Below, piece by piece: positions 38,873 to 50,800 of a stretch of DNA of 64,000 bases; the first letter of the stretch is position 1; every line of letters begins with the position of its first letter. The notes under the pieces are model-generated. The model worked only from the letters and a program-made list of their open reading frames with translations, did no database searches and was not told the origin of the DNA. The position numbers were made by a program, and so were the translations under genes. The DNA is from Schistocephalus solidus (lineage: Eukaryota > Platyhelminthes > Cestoda > Diphyllobothriidea > Diphyllobothriidae), in assembly GCA_017591395.1 (NCBI GenBank), contig WEDG01000839.1, forward strand, positions 186,001 through 250,000, written 5' to 3'.

Positions 38873-41800
38873 CTGTACTCATTTCTGTGGTAAATTTCAA
38901 ACACAGATACTCGCTAAACTTCCAGATAGGAACTTTCGTTTAGCTGAAATATGCTGCTGTGTGTGTGTGCTCCGTAGCGTCCGTAGCGTACTTTCCCATT
39001 ATTCAAATTTCTAATTTTCTCAGAAATACGCACGTGAATTCGAAATAAACCTTTGAAACTGGTTGAATTGCATTGTGTAGAATTTTGAAACTGGTTCACA
39101 GCTAATCGTCACGCGTAGGGATGATGTGTGGAGGTAGCTCATTTTACACGACATCTGGAGGAAAATAAATTAAATAAAAACTCTACGAACATTTCTTTGC
39201 ACTTAGAATTTGGCTGAATTCTTTGAAAGGCACGTGGTTTACACCAAGTACAGGTGACGCACAAACCAACGAATGTATTGAGAAACTATGTTAGTTTTTT
39301 TGATAAGAATAACTGGCACCTGTTAACTTCCGTGCTGCCTCCGTAATGCAGTAAGTTGTGACATAAATGGAAAAGCTGCGCCTCTATGAATGCATGAACA
39401 TTATTGAGCTATAAAGAAGCGATACCACTTGTATCATGTTTCCATGCGCACCACGGATATCGTTCAAGCCTTCAATTGGGACATATTTCACACTTATTGC
39501 ACTTTCCTATCAAAGAAAGACCAAAAACTTCTCGAGGGTACACAAACGGATGACCCGTTTCGTATTCTGTATACCCATTTCGATACCACGTGAGGATATT
39601 TCAGTGGAACTCGAATGGAATCGCATTTGACTGAATGGACACACAATACAAAATGTTATTTTTCCGTAACATTTGAAAAAATAACCTCATTATACAATAA
39701 CTCCACACACGAAGACTATCTGTGAAAACGAAATCACAAACTTAGGAAATGGTGCTTGATCCCTTTCCAAAGACGTCATTTGTATTCAAATCAAATCTTT
39801 TACGTTGCATTTACTTGAACCTTCGACTGTCACGAACGATTATGTTTACCGTGTATCCCCTTGCAATGTAGATATATGAACGGCAGCTTTTCGCGTGAAT
39901 TATTTAATGAAGATAGTAAACTTGCGCTGCATCTACAGCACTCTTTCCTTCCTTAACTGGTGTGAAGATACAATCAAGAAGCCCGGAAACATTGGTGCTC
40001 ACTGATCCTTTACGTGAATCACTCCTTCTGTTTTGCCTCAGGACTCACGCTCGAGCTCCACCAGCAGCCACGCACATCGCCAGCAAAGACAAGGGAGATT
40101 GGAATAACCGGGAACGGCATTGGATGCAGTGGCTGGTAAAGATCAATGGGTTGTCTACGCGCGCCACACTCTTGGTCCGCGCAGGATGGACCAGAAGGTT
40201 ACAGTAACAATAAGGGGGCTCAGGTCCCAGCTGATTGGGAGTGCAGTAGTCGGTAGGAAGAAAGGGCCTTTGCCACCGGACCCACCGTCGTGAGTGGGAC
40301 CAGTTATCTCGTCAGTTCACAGCCTTCGATGTCACAACTTTTGGCACGCCCTGTCAGTTTACTGTGAGGCATATGCTCTGATGGCTATTTGGCCATCGCA
40401 GGAAAGACCTCAACGGTGTACTTAACAAAGTACCGCACACTATGAAGGCAGATTTGCCCATGTCGTAGTGGTGTCACCGTAGAATAGCAACTTATGTAGG
40501 CTTTCGCTCCATGAAAGATGTATCGGTCTTTCTATGGTGTAGATACAGAGTATGTCGATTGTTTCTAAGACCTCATTGTATGGCACTCCTTCGCCTTCAG
40601 CATTCTCGGGAGCCAGCTGATTTAAAAAGTTTTAACTTGCCCGACTTTGTTTTTATAAACCTTTCACTTCTCTGCGCCGCACAAGAGCGTTGTCAGGAAA
40701 ACAACCCTACAACTACTCACTTTTGTGTTAAGTAGGGTGTCGTGATGGTTCTGAACGTAATGCTGTGCCCTGTTAAATTTTGACTGATTTGGAAGATCCG
40801 ACTTGCAGTTTCATGGTAAATCTCCATTTTTATGGATACTTCGCTCCCTTGGAATGCAAATATATACAATGTCGTTGGGCGGGCTTCATTGATATTGATA
40901 CGGAGTTCGGTGTAGTTGACATTTGGTGAAAATTGGTGCACAACCATTGTCTTCACCACGATAATGGTTCAGTCCAAATTTAAAACAGCGAGGAGCGAAT
41001 TTATTCACACCTCTGTCCTCTTTCGTTGTCTTCTTTATCCCCATGTCATCCAGAAACAATAGATCGTGAACCTTGGACTGTGATACCCTCAGAGATGCTT
41101 GCATGAGACGGATGTATAGCAATTTTCTGTTTGTTTGGTAGTTAACGTAGATTCCAAACCGCTTCTCACGGTTGGAGTTCAATAGCATAGGGAAGATCAT
41201 GGTAGCAGACTAGGAGACAGTACGCACCCCTGCTTTGCCCTATTTATCACCGTTCATACTTCAGTTGCTGCTAATTGTTTTCCCGATGTGCACCGTAATC
41301 TCCTCGATTGGTTGCTTAACGATTGCTGTAAATCTCTCTGGGCACCCGAATTGCGGCCTCACCTTTCTAGGACTTCGTGAGTCAGCTAATCGAGGGTGAG
41401 GAAGAGTCTTGTGTGCCTTTCCTGACACTTATCCTGTGGTAGGCTGTTGTAAAGATCACATGCATGGTCCCGTGGTTAGTTCGGAATCCGCGCTGTCTTT
41501 ATGAAAGTAGTCTTGTCTCTTCATGTGTATTCTGGCGATTAGGCAGGACCAGAGAGATGTTTATTAGATTATGCTGTGAATGGAGATACCGTTGCAGTTA
41601 TCGAGGAATTGCGGGTGGTCCCTGAGTTGGCATTTTTGCACGTTGACCTCGGGCCACATAGTCCAAAACAATGACCTCAAGTTTATTTTAGATGCGGCCA
41701 GTCATGATTGTACATTTGGGTTACAAGTGCACCTCCTCCTAGTGCGTTTCCTCTATGGTACTGCTTTTATTGTCTCCTGTAGAGATGTAGGACGCTTGGG

Positions 41801-44800
41801 GTTGCCATTGGTTTCCATTTGTGTAAGTCAGCTGAGAGCTTTTTCGACTATTGTGCATGGGTGGTTGAGGTCGGCCTAGTTTAACAGGTACTGAAACGTC
41901 TCCGTCTGTAGGGTTGCTCTATCCTTTTTTCAGCAGTGACGCAGACCCCTTAGTCTGTGTATCACAGACTGCTTCGATTACCGCGTAGAACTTCTTCATC
42001 TTACCACAGTCAATATATCCAGGAAGGCAACGAGCCCGTGGCTCCATTGTTAGAGCATTCGGCTTCTGATCAACAGATCGCGTCTTCGAGCCTCGGGTGG
42101 TGCACCACCACCTAGGGTTTTTATAACTGGCTGATGACGGCTGATGAGCCAGAAATGGCCATTCAAGTCTGCATTTGTCTTTGTTGGCATTATTCATCTG
42201 CCTATGACACTAGCCGCTGTGCGGTTACTGGCGGGGCTCGAGAGTGAGACTCAAGGCAGAACGGAACGAGTGAGTTCCGATAACGATCTGTGAGTGTTCA
42301 TTAACGAATATCCAGGAACATCCTCAGCTTCGCGAGACAGGAAGTCGTTCTGTATCTCCATCAGGGTCTAGGCATGAGATGTGTGCTGTGTTGCTGGTGT
42401 TGCTGCTGTTGGTGGTGGTTGTGTAGGTCATCTGCAGCCTGCGTGGGCACATATAGCTTAGAAATATCTCTGTCATTGTCATTAAACCAATCTTTGTGCT
42501 CTCGGCGTGCATGGTTGAGCATTTCCATAACGGTTGATTGAATAACCTTCTCTGCAGCTCCCTCGATTGTTTATCAACACTAGCATTCACCTTCATAACT
42601 TGTATTCGATGTAGGTTGAAATTCATGCATCAATTACAATTCAGTTAGAGTTTAACCGTATCTAATAATAGTATTTAATTAACCTGATACTGCCTTACCC
42701 TCTGGTCATCTGCTCACGTATAGTTGAAACCTCGACTTGAAGATGATGGGATGGTGGTCAGTCCAGCTGGTGACAGCACACACCGCCTGGATCAGTAACA
42801 CATACCACTGGTCCTGTCTCTGTAAGAGGACGTTGTCCGTTTTCTGCCGATGGCACGAGCAAAGGCGCATCTACCGAATCGAAGACGGATGATTTCGTTG
42901 AGAAGATCATATGCTGTGGAGGTCTATAGAAAAATAAGATCAACGATGCTGCACTTGTGGATCCCCTGGCTACCGACCACTCTCCCAGTTAGTGCGGTTG
43001 AAGTCGACGGAGGAGCTGCAGAGTGATCGATTTGTCCACCTCGAGGCACAGTCGCAAGTAGTGCACGCAGGGCTTGGTAGAATGCGTTCTTCGCGTCATC
43101 AAAGTAGGCCACTATGGGGCTTAGGTGCTGATGCCGGTGGCAAAGTTACTTTCGCTGAAATTAAGTCTCATAGTCATGAGAATATCGTGGCAACTTTGCT
43201 GTAGGCAGGACTGCCGTCCGCGACATGTTTTCTAACGGCTAATGCGACTTATGTTTTCCGTAGCTCTTTGTTTGGTTGTCCGCTGGAGAAGAAGGTGAAT
43301 CAGCCACACCGGTCATTCCTGTCCGAAGGGGCAGGTCCCACTGGGAGCTGTAATGCCTACTTTATAGTGAACCAGGTCTCGGCTGACCAGAACTGTCCGC
43401 CTTTTGAGACGGTTTGCTATTGAATTGTCCCAAAGGATAAGAATATCCCAGGCTGGCAGAGTGAGGAGTATCAATCCAGCAGTCGTCGGGAAGGCACGGG
43501 GATTGAGACATGTTGGTCATCGTTTCGTGTTTATTCTGCTTCCACCTACATATATATTCTTACGTTAATTTTGATAAGTGAATCCCCGCCCATCATTTGG
43601 ATATGAGATTGGTGTAAACAAGCAATTAAACTTTTAATGCTACCACCATAATATTTCAGCGTTGGTGACACTTTGCAACAATACACATACAATGCATCCC
43701 ATTGTCCGTTAGGGATAAGCTACGTTCATCTTCCCCTTTGATAATTTTATGCTGTCATCCACATCGACATACCTGCTGATTTCTGTTTTATCCCAGTTTA
43801 CTATCTCCTGAAACGAACAACCCCCTTTGCTGGACAGGGAACAACGTTGCAAATTTATTCTCAGGGCCAGCATCTGTCCTTTGCCCAAGTTGTGTGTATC
43901 TGACCGACGAGGATAGTCTGTCCTGTTCAAAGCTTGTTCCTATTCGTTTATATAGGTGGGACAGGTTTCCTGTTCAGCAGATGATAATCTGCGCAGCGCG
44001 TGGTCTATGGGGATTTGTAGATAGAAGGGCCAACCTTATTCTTAAGGTTGAGTTGGCATGCTCCTTTTATCTGATACCTATTCTAGTTAACTTCAAAGAG
44101 GAACAAAAGACAAAAAAAGATGTGTAATTCTTGCGTCCATGATGTCTCGTTGAAGGCTATCGTTTTTTGTTTGCTTGAGTGCAGTCGCATCAAATTACCC
44201 TTGCGGTTTCTGTTCGTGACCCTGAACTAGATAGGTTGTTCAATGCAATGGTCATCCGAGTGTGCATAGCCTCGTAAAATTATCTGTCATGCTTGGATGG
44301 CTAGATGGCCTCAGTGCGAGTTCAGTCCAAATCGAAGGTTTTCCAAGTATCCAATTGGGCGTGTGGCTTCTTGGGATGATTGGTCTGGCCTCTACCGCTG
44401 GATTATGTTCACATATATAAGAAGCTTTTCCAGTTTGGTCGCATGGAAGGTTGTAGGTGACGTGTCTTTTTATCCTACATACCCAGGTATTTTGTCGATG
44501 CAGTCGTCCGTTTGTACGCCAACTGTATTTGGTATTCCAAAAGTGTTTTTCGACGAGTTCAGACAAACTCTCAGTAAAAGGCAAGGTTCGCCAACTTTTA
44601 ATTTACTTCATTCTGCTCACTAGGTGCCTAAAAGTGAAGTGGCTACTGGCAGTTATCATTTATTTTTGATTTGCATTTTCACAGCATTTCTTCCAATGTT
44701 CCCTGGGATTACTAATAAGCCATCACGGTGTTTGACAGTTATAAATAGCACTCAATGTTTTGCATAATTTGCGCAAAACTTTAAAAAGTACTCATATTCT

Positions 44801-47800
44801 TGTTCACTATGTCTGTCTAAGCCTTCTGGGTATTCTTTAACTTACTGCAAATTAGTACAGAGTTAAACCTTAAGTCGTAGTTTTTAATTTTCGGTTGTTG
44901 CCCTTGACATATTACTGAATAAACGGCTTTTCCATGGATGTCTACTTATTATTTTAGTTGGATTCATTATAAGTATCTTGTGGCACGTCGTTTCAATGGC
45001 TGGAGTCCATACTGAAGGGTTTGCAAGATACATTCATTAAGCCGCCAATTTTTCTGATACACACACGATTTCAAATGACATCCATGCACTCTGACTTCCT
45101 ACCCATGCACGCCGATTTTTCTGCTATATTGCTTCTCATAAACGGTACTATAATATGAACAAGGTTAAGGATTTATTTTGTCGAATGTCGTTTACAATAG
45201 CCTCTAAGCAAACATTTTCTCATCCTAGTATTTTGACTGTTGATTTCTTGCTCTGCCTCTATACCTAACTGAAATCAGAGGGCTGACTCGATAGATGCTA
45301 ACTGTCTTCCCTCGAGCTGCAACATCTCGCGACGAAATTCCCTCCTTTTCGATTACTTGAAACCGTGGCGTCGAAGTCATCGGTCACACAGTACACACTG
45401 GCGTTCACAGTCCTTCGTGTGTCAGGACGATGAAGTGTTTGTCGCTCAGGACTGTCTCAAGAAGGCGTTCAGTGTTGACCCTCCGGTACTTGCGATATTT
45501 GTATTCTGGAATTCTGCACTGTCGTCCAAGATTGCTTCATTCACATGCCAGATCTTTCTGCACGCTGATCACCTCACCAGCCATTTCGCGTTTGCTTGAC
45601 GGTGTCTGGCTTCGCGTTATCGTTCCCTACCTCTTTTATTGCATTTAGAGCAAGGATCGCCGTAGAAAGAGCACTTGTCGCTCATCCTCTCCAGAAGATG
45701 TTCAACTGAGCAGATCAAAATCGGTCATGGAGCCCTCGATGCCTGCAAACGAGTGAGTGAACGGTACTCCTACATTTTTCTGGCCTTTAATACAGGTTAT
45801 ACGTGACACGCAAGGGTGCTTATAAGAGGAGAGTATTAAGCAAGCACGCAACATCTTGGTACACCGGAAATCTGGCCGACCGAAACTTTGGAATGCCTGC
45901 CAAAACCAAATGAGTGTCGCTCGTCCTCCTCATACATCAGTTTACTATAGACCGTCATGACTGGCTTCGCCGGAACGTCCAACGTGCTTTGACCTCATTG
46001 GTAGATTGAATGCCATGCCACTAGTAGCTCGATACGTCAAAGGGAACACTATGCCCACTCAAACATTGGCAGTTATTTATCATAAATTTTTTTGACCTAC
46101 AGTAGGTAACGTAGCTCACCAACTGCGATCTCAGTAGTGATTAACGCGCCATATAATCTCCCAAGGCATTGTGTGCATTTCCGGACGCTGGCTCTCGAGT
46201 ACATTTCTTGCAGTCACCCTAAAAAATTACACCCATTAAAAATGAGTACACAGTTAGTGCCTTTTCCCCACTGCTTTGTCGTTACCTCTGTAAAACCAAA
46301 CATAGATTTTACAAATTACATACAAAATCGTCTTTTCTTGTACCTATTTTGTAGAAAATCACACCTTTTTGGGGTGTTATACTCGAAAAAAGGGTAAATG
46401 GCACTTTAAAAAGCTTACTGATTTCCTAAAATGTTTAGCGACCATCTGCTTTTGCACCTGCGTTGAGAATTCGCAAATCGCGCACTGTGCACTTACGATT
46501 TCCGGAATCAAATGTTTTACACCATGCTTCTAATAATATATGATCTGAAGCTTAAATGTTTGCAGAAGACATGGATTACATTACGCACTCCTGAAGCAGC
46601 ATTTAATAACCCTGCACATAGAATGCAATCGTACTCAGATCATCATTTCTAACCAAATGCATATTTTGACATGTCAAGTAAGGTTTCATTATTTAAGCCA
46701 TCTGCTTTGGTGTTGTCAATTGTGCATAGTGACGACGAGAGAACAGTGTGGCATGGCGTTGCTACACAAGCTTTTTAACTTGACGCTATCTGATATATAC
46801 TGGAGCTATCACCGAGCCCTAAGGATGGAAGTTGAAAGATGGCCAAGTAACTAGACTGCTTGGTTTTCTTCAGAATGACAGGCGTGTTTCACTAATATGT
46901 CATCCTTCTAACTTAAGTCTAGTTCATGTTGCCTAGGTAACTTGCCTGGGTGACAAGTGAGAACGCCCGGTTCGTCAATGTGTTCACAGACGTTTCAACC
47001 TGGTTTTGATTTACCAACGTTGTTTAGACGACATGGTGTGGAATGAAAGTTTAATTCTCTTTCATGGCATAGTTCGCAAGTAGCGAAAGTCAAGTTCCTC
47101 CAACAAACCCTACAAGGTGGGTCCAGCAGCGACTTGCTTCTAAATTATTTTATAGCGAAATAAATTAGTGGCCTCCGTTCCCTTCTATATCTCTCTTTCT
47201 CCCTTTCTACGAACCATGCAACGTCTTTTCAAGGTCGAGACAAAGTTTAGAAGACAGGGGACAGGTGGGATCGTTGTGACAGGCAATGCGTACTATATAC
47301 CACCCAATCCCTATCTCCACGGGTACCAGGTTTTATAAAGGGCTTTCAGACCTCACATGAATAAAATTGTCGTAAAAATCACATCACGTAGGCACCATTG
47401 CCGTTTGGTCTTGAGTTCTGTGGAGGACAACATTACCCGCCAGATAGCAACCTTCCAACCAGGGCTAATAGCCTACGGGGCTAGTTTGCCCTGCGGTTTA
47501 ACCGTATCCAGTTTTACGTTCTTCAACTTCTCCTACGTAATCTAGTTCTGTTGTTATATGTGGGGTTGCAATGGAAATCTCCTCTTGAAGACGACAAGAC
47601 AGGGATCACTGTAGCATTCCACATAGTTAGGCACCTTCGTCGCAATCACATCACACTGCTTAGGCCTCTTGTGGGGAACACAATCAGTTTCCAATGAGGC
47701 AAACTTCCATGTTGTCTTCTTCCGGTTTGGACGAAGGAGGGAGGTCTTGGTGGGGGGGGAAGGGGAAAACTTTATATTCCGTGCAGACTTGCGGAAGGTG

Positions 47801-50800
47801 GACATCAATTTCTGTTGCAATTATCAATCCCGCGGTGACCTAACACTTTGTACCAGGTTGTGTGATCTGTTCTGATATCGAAGGGGAAAACCTTTTATCC
47901 TCTTCCGACACATCTGTGAGGGACGTACACTTCTTCTTATTGAAGCTCCCCCGCCTCTTCACCCCTGATTGACAGCCTCATCGCCATGAGATGACTGATA
48001 TTGTCTTGTAGGAGGCAGAACAGATTTCGCACTTTTTGGTTATTAACGACAGGATCGACTCCAGCCTGGTATTGCTTCGCTCTTTGACGTCCGCTCAAGA
48101 ACAATGTGCATATTCACGTACGTTAGTCGGCTGGTTTTGTTCAGAGAATCGGGACTACATGAGAGCCGCAATTCTAACCTTGTATCCTGGTAACCTACTT
48201 AGAATAAGAATTCTATTGCCCTGACTTTTCGGACTCTTCCTCGAAACCATTTATCATAGGCTATCGCAGATAGGGATACTATATGCACAGGGCGCGCAGT
48301 ATTTAGGGGACGCCTTCGATTAACAAGCGCACCGACTTTCGGCCTCCATTGTCTGGGCTGCGATTTGACCCGGGCAAAATAATTAACCACGTGGGAGGGG
48401 GGCGGGTGACTCACGGCCCCAGAAACAGCGAGCGAAACGGCTGAGTCGTTATCACACCACGAATCAAGCCATCACGACCATTACCAACTCTGGTAGGGGT
48501 CAAAAAGCCATCAGCGCCAGTACCTTGCAGGCCTCCGCATACTGACAGTTAAGTACCAACTAAAAGCCCAGATGCGTGTTTCGCAGATATTCTGCAGCTA
48601 TGAGGGGGACGGCTTATCAGCGGGGGTACAGTAGCGTTTCTAGTGTGTATTCTGGTAGATAATTCAGTTTTTAACTTTCAGATATTTAATCTTGTCAAAA
48701 ATTAAGGCCTCAACTGAGAGTAAATCCTCACAGCTGCTCCATGCAGCGCCAGACAATCAGCGAAAGGCGTGTCTACGCTTTTTGCTAGTACATGTGCTGT
48801 CAGTATGGTGGACCATGCTATATTTGTATATCATTAGAAAACTGTTGCTTTATTAGGAAAATTACGCATTTATCCCGTCTTAGCTGATGGAATTTGACGC
48901 AAATACGCAAAGAAACCTTCGCTACGAGCCCGAAGATTTTTCCGAAAAATTCTCCCAAAAGTATTGCATTAAAACAGTAAAAATCTTAAAAGTAACAGCT
49001 GGGTAAGAGTGTAACTAGCTCATACACTCATAGGAAATTCCTCAGGATAGCCCGATTAGTTTTGACTCGGTAGCATATGTAAACCTTTAATCTGTATCTT
49101 GGGAACTTCAGCGGAACAATAACCTAATGTTCAGACCTTCCACACAGGCTCCATATAGGATATTGGCTGCAGAAAGAAAATCCAGCCACAGTACTCACAA
49201 CATAGGTGCTAATACAACCTCGGGATGTGCCTGGACAAATGTTTGGACTACACTTTAAACGATGTGTGCCAATTAACTCAATTCGTGCTCGCCCATCAAT
49301 TCAGGTTTGGTTGATATAAGAGTTGAATTGTTGTGAACGACGATGTCCACCGTGTGTCGCACAGCATGGTGACCGCAGGGATGGTGACTTGCGCTTGAAT
49401 TCGTTAATTGTGATTGGAGGCTTGTACAGCCTCTGCCACACTCTCTACTCCTATCAACCTCCTGGATCCGACGGCAAGACTTAGCCAGCAAAACAGCAAG
49501 CGACCTCGGAGGCAGTGACTGACAAAGCTAAACCTATTAAATAATTTACCATGCTGGCAGAACAGGTACTAGCTAAAAGCCCAGACACGTGTTTCGTCTA
49601 TATTCTGCCGCTGCATGGCACACGTATGAGGGGTTCTGTTCATCAGTGAGTCCCCCAGTATTCTCCGTGTCTTTTCTGTTAGATACTACAGTTTTTAAAG
49701 TATTTGGAGCAAATCAGTTTATTTGCATCTGTGCCCATAGACCTTGAATAACCGGATTTGCTCCAAGTTACTAATCGCCAGTAGCAAACTGGCGGGCGGA
49801 CAAAATTAAATCGAGTGCGATGCTAACCACACCAGTGAGGGTCACGCGCTTACTTGAATTCTATATATACCACACTGCATAAGACATATGGCGTACTGAT
49901 GATCGGTAAAAACCGTGAAACAGCTGTTTCTGTCTTGTCTGCCGCACCCTTACCAGCACATGTGGGAGAAAACTAACCTGACCGTCTGCGCGTGCCACTC
50001 ACGATCTGACCCCGGAAAACATGAAGTTTTGGCAAAAAAAGAAGGGTAGTGGCTCGGATCGCACATTCTGAAAGCGCTACAGAGGCCATATTAAGAAGAA
50101 GTCATTGAGCCTGCCTTTCAGTTCATCAGCCAGTTACTTGACACCACAACCACAAACCCGGCTGATTGCGAATTCGGAGTAGTAACCTCAGCTGGCAGTC
50201 TTCCAAGTCAACAATTTTAGTGCACAATGGTACATTTGAACTCGACAGATATATTCTAGGGGGGAATTGACACGTGCAGGAGCGTCTCGGGCCACGCCAG
50301 CCACCTGGGACCGACCACACATACGGTCTTCTTGACTTTAGCTGGACACCGGATACAGGCAGGTGAGGAAAGACAGAGTGCAGTAGATGCTGTGCAGGTC
50401 TACCATCGATTTAAACTTAATCACGCCCAAGTCACCGTCCCTGCGCCACCACACTGTGGTGCATTCGGTTGACTTCCTCGGACTACGACGGTAGATCTGT
50501 CGAGTTCGGAATGCGCAAAGGCATAGTGAGGAGGGATTCCTCAACGTCGGCACCATTTTCTTCCCTCTCCCAGGCATCAAACCAAGTTCAGAGCCTGTCA
50601 ACCTTCTGGTGCGGGATGCGGAGCAAGTGGCTGAAAAAGCTGAACTTCTAAGCAACAGGTCGTGGGTTTGAGCCTCGGGTGATGCACGATCTGGGGTTGA
50701 GTATGGCTGGCTGACTACGGCTACTAAGCCAGAATTGGCCATTCCAGTGACCCTTATATTTGTTGGCAGCGTTCATCTTCTGGACAATCCATCTATGTGT

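Noticed and set aside
44252..44584. 110-codon minus-strand frame with YNLPCDQTGKASYI, reminiscent of a GIY-YIG endonuclease
   Set aside because: The resemblance is limited to a few residues, the motif lacks the second half, and no RT text lies upstream. Not called.
47554..47820. 88-codon minus-strand frame with Cys/His-containing text
   Set aside because: No domain recognised and no splice-linked neighbour. Cannot be distinguished from chance.
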